Both the position numbers and the translations under genes were made by a program. The notes beneath the pieces were generated by a model. That model was not told where the DNA came from. It was given only the letters and a program-made list of their open reading frames with translations, and searched no databases. A DNA stretch of 5,267 nt from CAZWUZ01 sp964637655 [NCBI: uncultured bacterium] (GTDB lineage: Bacteria; DAOPZR01), in the NCBI GenBank assembly GCA_964637655.1, contig CAZWUZ010000171.1, positions 1 through 5,267 on the forward strand, written 5' to 3'. Numbering within the stretch: the first letter of the stretch is position 1; every line of letters starts with the position of its first letter. Below are positions 1 to 4,850 of this stretch, in pieces.

Positions 1-3000
1 AGCAGCGTCACCGGCTCGCCCGTCGCCTTGGTCACGGCCGCATCGAGCTGCTTGCTGTCAATCCCCTTGCGGTACCCCTGCTGTTCGAGCGCGCGCTTGA
101 TGGCAACCGCATCGACGCCCTTGCCCGGGCCGCGGGGCGGCTTGACCGTCAGCTGCAATTCGTTGCCGCTGACCGCGACGGTGAACGAGCCGGCGCAGGC
201 GGCGAGCAGCTGCTGCAGGGCGGCACGTGGCGCGGCGACCACCGGGGCGCCGCCCGCCGCGCGCGGTTTGGCGCTCACCATGATGCGCCACGGACGCGCG
301 CCGACCCCGAGCATCCCCGCCTTGCCCTCTTCGAGCACGCGCTGCTGGACCTCGTCGGGCGAGAGGCGCAGCGCGGCCGCGCCGCGCGCGAGCCCCGTTT
401 CGACACTCTCGCAGATGACCTCGACTTCCTGCTTTTTGGGCGGCGGGAAGAACCAGTCGCGCAGGGTGTCGACCGTGTCGTCTCCGGTCAGCTGCGCCAC
501 CCAGAACTCCGTGTCGGCGCTTTCCCCCTTCGCCGGCTTCTTTGCCGCCTTGCCCTCTTCGGCCGGCGGGGTGAAGGCGGCGAGCTCCTTCGCCGGCAGC
601 CCGAGCAGCACGGCCGCGTTCTTCACTGCCACCGTCGCTGCCGTGGCCGACGTACGCAACAGGCGGCGCAGGTTGCCCAGCTGGGTCAGCAGCAGGAACG
701 GGTCGGGCGGCAACGCCAGCGCGGCGGCAGTCAGCGCCACGGGACGCACGCGCCGCCGCCGGACATGCAACGGTTCCTTGTACGATTCCGAACTGAGTTT
801 CTGCTTGCGGTCGACCAGCGAGCAGCGGCGGGTTTCCTTGCTGAGTTCCTGCGGCGGTGCCGTACCGACCACCACGGTGGTGCCCGGCCAGAGCGTCCCC
901 GCTACCGCCAGCAGTCCGCTGCGGTTATCCTTGACCCGCGCCTCGATTTCGCGCAATTCGTACTCGCGTTCGCGCACCAGCGCGGCAGTCCGTTTTTTTT
1001 CTTCGGCCACTTGCTGCAGGCGTTCCGGGGCGGCCGTCGCCAGTTCCTTATCCAGTGCCGCCAGCGCGGTCCGGTGATCGTCGAGCTGCTTGCGCACGCT
1101 GCCGACCCGCTGCCGGTCCGTCGCCGCCGCCCCGACCGCCACGCGCGTTTTTTCGCCCGAGGGCAGGCCGAGGTCGGCGGTATTGATTTCCTCGCCCGCG
1201 CGCAGTTCACCGCCACCGAGCAGCGCCTTGGGTCCGAGCCCGAGAATGCGCACGCCGGCACTGGCGGTGCAGTGCAGCAGTCCATCCTCGACGAGGATGC
1301 TCCCCCCCGCTTCGAGGTTCGCCCGCTCGGCATACGGCGTGTAGATGTCGCCCCCGGCATCGAGCACGGCCTTGTCTGCGCCCGCCACCCCACCGCGCAC
1401 GATAAGGTCGCCGCCCGCCACCAGGGTCGCCGCTCCGCACGGACCCTCGATAAGCAGCGAGCCGGTGGCCGTCACCGTGGCCCCGTCCGCCACCGCGCCG
1501 CGCACCACGATGTTGCCGTCGTAGGCGAGGGGTTCACCCGCGGCCACACTGTCCACCGCGCGCAGCGGCGCCATCCAGACCGTGGCATCGCACCAGTGAA
1601 CGATACCGTCATACATCGCAAACAGCCGCTGCCCGTCATCGAGCGAAAGCACGTTCAGTTCGCCGGTGAACACCGGGGTGGTGTCGGGCGCCCCCGGCAG
1701 ACGCGCCGCCAGCAGCTGCCCGGCACGCACACTGATATCGCTGAAATCGTATGCGGCATAGAAGGCGCGCGCTGCCGCCGCGGTCATCTCCGTCGCTTCG
1801 CGCCCGCAGGCGTAGACCGCCAGGGCCGGGTCGACCGCCTCCGCTTTATCCGCCGCCGCCTTTTTTTCCTTGTCCGGGAGCAGGTCGATGCGCACCGGCA
1901 CGCTTTTGCCTTCCTTGATCGCGCGGGCGAGAATCTCCGCATCCACCGGCTTGTCGATCTTCTGTTCCGCGAGGTACTGCTGCACCTCGTCGAGGGTGAC
2001 GGGCACACCGCTCCCCGACGGCGGCACCACGGTGACATGCAGGCCCTGCGGCAGATTTTCAACGCGGAAGGAACCGTTGCGCGACACCGGGGCGGCGGGC
2101 TTCTTCGCCGGAGACGCCTTGGGCGGCTCTTTCTTTGCCGGCTCGACCAGCAGCAGGTAGGGCTTCGCCCCGAACCCGAGCACCCCGTCGCTCTTCTCCT
2201 GCAGTACGCGGTGCTGTACCGTGTCGGGGGTCAGGCCGAGCGCGTCCGCCCCGCGCTGCAGTCCCTCGGCAATGCTCTGACACTGCACCTTGACCGATGA
2301 CAGTTTCTTCTGCGGGAGGAAGAGCGCCTCGACGTCGCGGCGCGTCTCCCCGGGCATGGCCTGAATGACGACATACTCGCCCGGCACCGTTTTGCCGCCC
2401 GCCTCCTTCTTCGCCGCGGTGCGCGTCATCACCACCAGCGCTTCGCCGGATACGTCGAGCAGCGGTGCCGCCTGCGCCTGCGCCTGTCCCTCGCTCTCTG
2501 CGACCACCGCCACACAACGCCGCAACTGCTCGGGCATCGCCACCACCGGGTCGGCCGTGAGCGCCAGGGGCGCCGGCAGCAGCCAGGGCAGCGGCTGTTC
2601 CTTGAAGTTTTCCCCGAGATAGGTGCCGTTCTTGTCGATGAAGGTGACTTTTTTCTGTTCCTTGGCCAGCTGCGTGCCGGACGCAGTGCCGACCCCGATT
2701 TTGACCCCGGCGAACACCGTTTCGAGGATGTTGATCTGGCCGGCATGGGTCGTCTGCAGGCGCACCTCGAGCGCGGCCAGTTCCGCCGCGTACCAGCGCC
2801 CGCGCCGCGCGGCCATCGCGTCCCCCTTCTGCTCTTCCGCTTTCGCCTGCTCCGCGGCCTGGCGGACGCGGTCACAGCGGTGCCGGTCGGCATGCGCACT
2901 TCCGGCCAGCGCCACGGTCGCCGTGCTGCCGCCGGTGCCAAGCGTGCGGCAGGTGATGCCCAGCGCCGCGCGCACCTCGCCGCCGAAGATCACCGCCTTC

Positions 3001-3743
3001 GGCCCCATGGCGACAACCTGCCCGCCGGCCCAGGCGAGGCATTCCTGCATGCCGTCCTCGGCAACGAGGTGCACACCAGCCGCCACCGAGCATTTTTCCA
3101 GTTTCTGCGCGATGATGGTGCCGCCCGCGAGCAGCGACCCGGTACCATTGCCGCGCACGGTGCCGCGCACCACGAGGTTGCCCCCCGCCGCCACCGTCGC
3201 CGCGCCGATGTCGCCGGTCACGACGAGGTTCCCCCCCACCGCGAGCAGCACGCCGTCGGCAATGCTGCCGTCGATGCGCACGTCACCGGGGATGTCGCGC
3301 GCCCCGTCCGCCGCCGTCAGGTCGCGGCTGATGGTCTGCTGCGGCACGATACTGACCGTGTCACCCTGCCAGTGCACCGCCCCTGACCCGGCGGCAAAGA
3401 GGTGCTTCCCTTCATCCAGCGCGAGCACATTGAGCCCCGCCGCCACGCTCCCCCCGCTGCGGTTGTCCGCCAGCAGCTGCCCCGCGAGCACACGCCGCAC
3501 CGGGATGCTCCCCGCGGCCAGCACCTGCCGCCACCAGGCCAGCGTGTCGCTGACCGCATCCGGGCGGCCGAAGGTGTACGGACCGGACAATGCCGCCGGC
3601 GTTTCCGCCGCGGCATGCAGCACCGCGGCCGGCGTCCCGTGCAGTGCCGACAGGCCGTGCTCGAGCGAGGCGAGCCGGCTCTCGATTTTTTCGAGTTCGG
3701 ATAGGCTGATGCCGCCGTCAACCGGCGGCTGCGTTTCGCTCAT
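1..3743 (-). CDS. Giant tandem FapA-like (DUF342) beta-solenoid protein with two Jag_N-like domains; 3' end outside window
   Basis: I translated this frame by hand. It is open from the ATG at 3743-3741 to the window edge: 1247 complete codons and no stop. The start is supported by AAAGGA at 3754-3749, five bases upstream. Domains by residue: a short helical N-terminus (12-36); FapA-type beta-solenoid 1 (about 104-290), with turns such as GGNLVVTGDI and AAGGNLVVRGTV and the block GPKAVIFGGEVRA; a charged helix (about 289-330) and return strand (335-375); Jag_N-like domain 1 (483-534, ending VLGFGAKP); a Lys/Pro/Ala linker; FapA N-terminal domain (557-620); beta-solenoid 2 (about 696-880, GPKALLGGGELRA at 837-849); coiled coil (880-937); WPGTTVVVG return strand (952-960); Jag_N-like domain 2 (1106-1157, MLGVGARP); and another FapA N-terminal domain from 1186. 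There is no signal peptide or membrane segment, so it is probably cytoplasmic. FapA proteins are linked to flagellar assembly in Vibrio; the function here is unknown. The family call is confident, the role is not. Confidence 0.9.
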   Translation of the reverse strand, partial: MSETQPPVDGGISLSELEKIESRLASLEHGLSALHGTPAAVLHAAAETPAALSGPYTFGRPDAVSDTLAWWRQVLAAGSIPVRRVLAGQLLADNRSGGSVAAGLNVLALDEGKHLFAAGSGAVHWQGDTVSIVPQQTISRDLTAADGARDIPGDVRIDGSIADGVLLAVGGNLVVTGDIGAATVAAGGNLVVRGTVRGNGTGSLLAGGTIIAQKLEKCSVAAGVHLVAEDGMQECLAWAGGQVVAMGPKAVIFGGEVRAALGITCRTLGTGGSTATVALAGSAHADRHRCDRVRQAAEQAKAEEQKGDAMAARRGRWYAAELAALEVRLQTTHAGQINILETVFAGVKIGVGTASGTQLAKEQKKVTFIDKNGTYLGENFKEQPLPWLLPAPLALTADPVVAMPEQLRRCVAVVAESEGQAQAQAAPLLDVSGEALVVMTRTAAKKEAGGKTVPGEYVVIQAMPGETRRDVEALFLPQKKLSSVKVQCQSIAEGLQRGADALGLTPDTVQHRVLQEKSDGVLGFGAKPYLLLVEPAKKEPPKASPAKKPAAPVSRNGSFRVENLPQGLHVTVVPPSGSGVPVTLDEVQQYLAEQKIDKPVDAEILARAIKEGKSVPVRIDLLPDKEKKAAADKAEAVDPALAVYACGREATEMTAAAARAFYAAYDFSDISVRAGQLLAARLPGAPDTTPVFTGELNVLSLDDGQRLFAMYDGIVHWCDATVWMAPLRAVDSVAAGEPLAYDGNIVVRGAVADGATVTATGSLLIEGPCGAATLVAGGDLIVRGGVAGADKAVLDAGGDIYTPYAERANLEAGGSILVEDGLLHCTASAGVRILGLGPKALLGGGELRAGEEINTADLGLPSGEKTRVAVGAAATDRQRVGSVRKQLDDHRTALAALDKELATAAPERLQQVAEEKKRTAALVREREYELREIEARVKDNRSGLLAVAGTLWPGTTVVVGTAPPQELSKETRRCSLVDRKQKLSSESYKEPLHVRRRRVRPVALTAAALALPPDPFLLLTQLGNLRRLLRTSATAATVAVKNAAVLLGLPAKELAAFTPPAEEGKAAKKPAKGESADTEFWVAQLTGDDTVDTLRDWFFPPPKKQEVEVICESVETGLARGAAALRLSPDEVQQRVLEEGKAGMLGVGARPWRIMVSAKPRAAGGAPVVAAPRAALQQLLAACAGSFTVAVSGNELQLTVKPPRGPGKGVDAVAIKRALEQQGYRKGIDSKQLDAAVTKATGEPVTL
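273..428 (-). other. Jag_N-like domain 2 within the FapA-like protein
   Basis: Residues 1106-1157 align without gaps to the first Jag_N-like domain, with 27 of 52 positions identical by hand count. Shared positions include GL.RGAAAL, LSPDEVQ.RVLEE and the GMLGVGARP turn. It is followed by an Ala/Pro-rich linker and by the FapA N-terminal domain of a third unit (from residue 1186, SFTVAVSGNELQLTV), which runs off the window edge. The conserved segment just upstream (EFWVAQLTGDDT, then PPPKK) also has a counterpart before domain 1 (EYVVIQAMPGET, then PQKK). Confidence 0.75.
273..1739 (-). repeat. Internal repeat unit 2 of the FapA-like gene (solenoid 2 to second Jag_N-like domain)
   Basis: Residues 669-1157 are the second copy of the block. 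The solenoid rungs (YDGNIVVRGAV, VAGGDLIVRGGV, DAGGDIYTPYAE, EAGGSILVEDG) have the Gly-Gly-Asp/Ser-hydrophobic spacing of the FapA fold. They are followed by a long Arg/Glu-rich coiled coil (about 880-937) that is clearer than in unit 1. Between the coiled coil and the Jag_N-like domain is an Arg-rich patch (995-1000, RRRRVR) and an Ala/Leu-rich helical stretch (1003-1056). The boundaries are approximate. Confidence 0.8.
1846..1866 (-). other. Candidate -1 frameshift site: A AAA AAG heptamer followed by a -1 stop
   Basis: Codons 626-628 of the FapA-like gene read GAA AAA AAG, so the heptamer A AAA AAG (1866-1860) lies in the correct phase for tandem slippage; it is the same heptamer as in E. 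coli dnaX. After a -1 slip the ribosome would read four Gly codons and then TAA (1848-1846). The product would have about 632 residues, ending just after the FapA N-terminal domain of unit 2. I found no convincing downstream hairpin, so function is speculative and the heptamer may only reflect a Lys-rich linker. Confidence 0.25.
2142..2297 (-). other. Jag_N-like domain 1 within the FapA-like protein
   Basis: Residues 483-534 match the N-terminal domain pattern of Jag/KhpB proteins: a beta strand, an amphipathic helix (SIAEGLQRGADALGL), a second helix with VLQE, and the closing glycine turn VLGFGAKP. Many FapA-type proteins are thought to carry such a domain at the N-terminus of the solenoid. 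Here it sits between solenoid units 1 and 2, which marks the probable start of unit 2. A Lys/Pro/Ala linker (534-552) separates it from the next FapA N-terminal domain. Its ligand is unknown. Confidence 0.75.
2142..3512 (-). repeat. Internal repeat unit 1 of the FapA-like gene (solenoid 1 to first Jag_N-like domain)
   Basis: Residues 78-534 form the first copy of a duplicated block. Anchors shared in order with unit 2 are AGQLLA (87-92 versus 674-679), LNVLALDEGKHLFA versus LNVLSLDDGQRLFA (104-117 versus 696-709), VHW (123-125 versus 715-717), GAATVAAGGNLVVRG versus GAATLVAGGDLIVRG, GPKA (247 versus 837) and the Jag_N-like domain at the end. This copy lacks its own Jag_N-like and FapA N-terminal domains. 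In their place are about 80 unrecognised residues with a short helical segment, so it is a shortened or diverged unit. The boundaries are approximate. Confidence 0.8.
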
Positions 3744-3748
3744 TCCCG

Positions 3749-3754
3749 TCCTTT
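3749..3754 (-). promoter_or_regulatory. Ribosome binding site of the FapA-like gene
   Basis: AAAGGA on the minus strand ends five bases before the ATG at 3743. It decides the start: no better-placed ATG, GTG or Shine-Dalgarno pair lies nearby, and the coding pattern begins here. Confidence 0.7.
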
Positions 3755-3760
3755 CGGGCA

Positions 3761-3823
3761 GAATGACACCATGCCCATTTTCGCGGGCAGTGTAGCATAC
3801 CACCGACGGGAATGCCACCATGC
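3761..3823. repeat. Direct repeat pair in the divergent promoter region
   Basis: GAATGACACCATGC (3761-3774) and GAATGCCACCATGC (3810-3823) are identical at 13 of 14 positions and lie 49 bases apart. The first lies just downstream of the predicted start of the FapA-like transcript. The second covers the -35 position of that promoter and lies just upstream of the lipoprotein -35 box. This suits a shared operator pair, though no regulator gene is visible in the window. Confidence 0.45.
3794..3802 (-). promoter_or_regulatory. Candidate extended -10 promoter of the FapA-like gene
   Basis: The minus strand reads TGGTATGCT: a TATGCT -10 box (four of six consensus positions) preceded by TGn, the extended -10 signature that can replace a good -35 box. 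The -35 position is indeed poor. Transcription would start near 3787, giving a leader of about 43 bases. This is judged by eye against the housekeeping sigma consensus, and the host's consensus is unknown. Confidence 0.4.
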
Positions 3824-3828
3824 TGCGG

Positions 3829-3857
3829 TTGCGTTTTTCCCGCTGATGGAGTATGCT
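3829..3857 (+). promoter_or_regulatory. Candidate sigma-70-type promoter of the CARDB lipoprotein gene
   Basis: TTGCGT (3829-3834) and TATGCT (3852-3857) are separated by 17 bases, the ideal spacing. The -35 box keeps the key TTG and the -10 box matches four of six consensus positions. Transcription would start near 3864, about 22 bases before the lipoprotein ATG. It diverges from the candidate promoter of the FapA-like gene, and both share the same TATGCT -10 box. Confidence 0.45.
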
Positions 3858-3866
3858 GCCGGCAGC
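3855..3866. promoter_or_regulatory. 12-bp perfect palindrome over the lipoprotein -10/start region
   Basis: GCTGCCGGCAGC is a perfect palindrome overlapping the last bases of the candidate -10 box and the predicted transcription start. Its position suits an operator for a dimeric repressor. A self-complementary GC-rich 12-mer can also arise by chance in this base composition. Confidence 0.3.
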
Positions 3867-3873
3867 AACGAAC

Positions 3874-3879
3874 GGGAGG
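3874..3879 (+). promoter_or_regulatory. Ribosome binding site of the CARDB lipoprotein gene
   Basis: GGGAGG is a strong Shine-Dalgarno six bases before the ATG at 3886. It selects that start over the in-frame ATG at 3853, which has GGAG only one base upstream and lies inside the candidate -10 box. Confidence 0.8.
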
Positions 3880-3885
3880 CCGGTC

Positions 3886-4776
3886 ATGCGCTATGGCATC
3901 GTGCTCTGTATTCTGCTGTTGGCGGGTTGTGTCACGCCCCGCGCCGGGCGGAGCGGACCCGATCTCGAAATTCAGGCGGGCGAGCTGCTCGTGCATCCCG
4001 TGCCGCTCACCGCGGGCCAGGGGGTGACACTCGAAGCGAAGGTGCGCAACAGCGGCAGTGCCACCGCCGGCGAATTCAAGATCGGCTTTTATGCCGACGG
4101 GCAGCTGCTCGGCACGCCGCTGACCGCAGTCAATCTCGATCCGCAGGAGTTCATCGTGGCGGAAGGCACCTGGGTGCCGGAGCGCGCCGGGCAGGTGCGC
4201 CTCGAAGCCCGCGCTGACATCCTTGACCAGGTGAGCGAAAGCCGCGAGTACAACAATACCCGCTTCATCTACCTGACCGTGCAGCCCGCCCCTGCCGCCG
4301 CGGTGCCGGTCACTCCGCCAGCCGGAACGGCACCGGTGACCCCGGTGGTCCCGGCGGTTCCGGTCACTCCGGTCCAGCCGGCGACGCCGGCGGTGGAATA
4401 CGTCACCGTCCCCGATACGCGCACCGCCGGTCCCGCCGGCACTCCCGACCTCGCGGTGGCGCTCGCCGACCTCAGTTATTCGCAGGCGCCGCAGGCGGGA
4501 GTGGAACTGACCCTGTCGCTGTCGGTACGCAACCTCGGCACCGCTGACGTGCCGCAGCCCGTCACCTTCCTCGTGCTGGTCAATGATGTTGAGCTGCCGG
4601 TGCGCGCACGCCTCAACCGCGTACCGCCGGGCGACGCGGTCATGGTCCACCTGCCGTGGACCCCCGCCGCCGAGGGGTGGGCGACGGTAAAAATCGTCGT
4701 CGATCCCGACGGCGCCATCAGCGAACTGGGCAAAGAGAACAACACCGTCAGCCGGCAGTTGTACGTCCGCCCGTAA
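3886..4776 (+). CDS. Predicted lipoprotein with two CARDB (Ig-like) domains
   Basis: The protein has 296 residues. The N-terminus (MRY, then a hydrophobic run) ends in the lipobox LLAGC, so lipidation and signal peptidase II cleavage are expected at Cys15. Val at +2 (not Asp) fits outer-membrane sorting under the E. coli rule. CARDB domain 1 spans about residues 25-133 (PDLEIQAGELL, VRNSGSATAGEF, then SESREYNN near its end). CARDB domain 2 spans about 187-296 (PDLAVALADLSY, VRNLGTADVPQP, then SELGKENN). Both have the family marks: the PDL start, the VRN.G.A turn and the acidic E.NN motif before the last strand. The linker (134-187) is rich in Pro, Val and Thr with PVTP repeats, like a flexible spacer. 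CARDB domains are adhesion or scaffold modules with no enzyme activity. The partner is unknown. The gene is divergent from the FapA-like gene and convergent with the peptidase gene. Confidence 0.92.
   Translation: MRYGIVLCILLLAGCVTPRAGRSGPDLEIQAGELLVHPVPLTAGQGVTLEAKVRNSGSATAGEFKIGFYADGQLLGTPLTAVNLDPQEFIVAEGTWVPERAGQVRLEARADILDQVSESREYNNTRFIYLTVQPAPAAAVPVTPPAGTAPVTPVVPAVPVTPVQPATPAVEYVTVPDTRTAGPAGTPDLAVALADLSYSQAPQAGVELTLSLSVRNLGTADVPQPVTFLVLVNDVELPVRARLNRVPPGDAVMVHLPWTPAAEGWATVKIVVDPDGAISELGKENNTVSRQLYVRP
4306..4371 (+). repeat. PVTP repeats in the lipoprotein linker
   Basis: The linker encodes PVTP three times (residues 141-144, 150-153 and 159-162). The DNA word CCGGTCACTCCG occurs exactly at 4306-4317 and 4360-4371, with a synonymous variant between them, which suggests a short tandem expansion. 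The repeats separate the two CARDB domains and probably act as an extended spacer. Confidence 0.6.
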
Positions 4777-4850
4777 GCGGCGACACCGTCTCCGGCATCA
4801 GGTACGTATCAACTCTCCGGCAAATGCACGGGAAGACGTGTCGGGTATGT
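4777..4850. other. Convergent intergenic region without a clear terminator
   Basis: These 74 bases separate the lipoprotein stop from the peptidase stop. I see no GC hairpin followed by a T-run on either strand. The word TCTCCGGCA occurs twice (4789-4797 and 4814-4822). An inverted CTCCGGC copy lies at 4854-4860, just inside the peptidase gene, so a long-looped stem is possible but weak. Confidence 0.4.

Larger units (their letters stand above)
3741..3814. repeat. 10-bp inverted repeat including the FapA-like start codon
   Basis: CATTCCCGTC (3741-3750) is the exact reverse complement of GACGGGAATG (3805-3814). On the minus strand the downstream arm contains the ATG and part of the ribosome binding site. 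A transcript starting upstream of 3814 could pair the two arms and hide the start. A transcript from the candidate -10 box at 3794 would lack the upstream arm. Confidence 0.4.

Noticed and set aside
993-1000. Run of eight A (minus strand) within the FapA-like gene, possibly a frameshift or sequencing error
   Set aside because: The frame reads coherently through it as Glu-Glu-Lys-Lys-Arg in a coiled coil and continues into expected FapA motifs. A -1 slip would reach TAA only after 23 codons (927-925), with nothing suggesting it is programmed.
28-1077. A 349-codon open frame on the plus strand
   Set aside because: It is another antisense shadow of the FapA-like gene, dominated by Ser, Ala and Arg.
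765-2300. A 511-codon open frame on the plus strand
   Set aside because: It is antisense to the FapA-like gene. The product is Arg/His-rich with no recognisable domain, as expected from the complement of GC-rich coding DNA. The minus-strand frame gives coherent FapA and Jag_N motifs across the same bases.
2623-3795. A 390-codon open frame on the plus strand
   Set aside because: The product is Ser/Ala/Pro/Thr-rich and low in complexity, antisense to solenoid unit 1, with no ribosome binding site or domain support.
3853-3855. Upstream in-frame ATG as the lipoprotein start
   Set aside because: It would put eleven polar residues before the signal peptide, has badly spaced Shine-Dalgarno bases and lies inside the candidate -10 box. 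The ATG at 3886 has GGGAGG at good spacing.
3718-4650. A 310-codon open frame on the minus strand
   Set aside because: It is antisense to the lipoprotein gene and crosses the divergent promoter region and the FapA-like start. The product is His/Arg-rich without a domain.
4767-4780. CCGC/GCGG hairpin at the lipoprotein stop as a terminator
   Set aside because: The stem is only four base pairs and no T-run follows.
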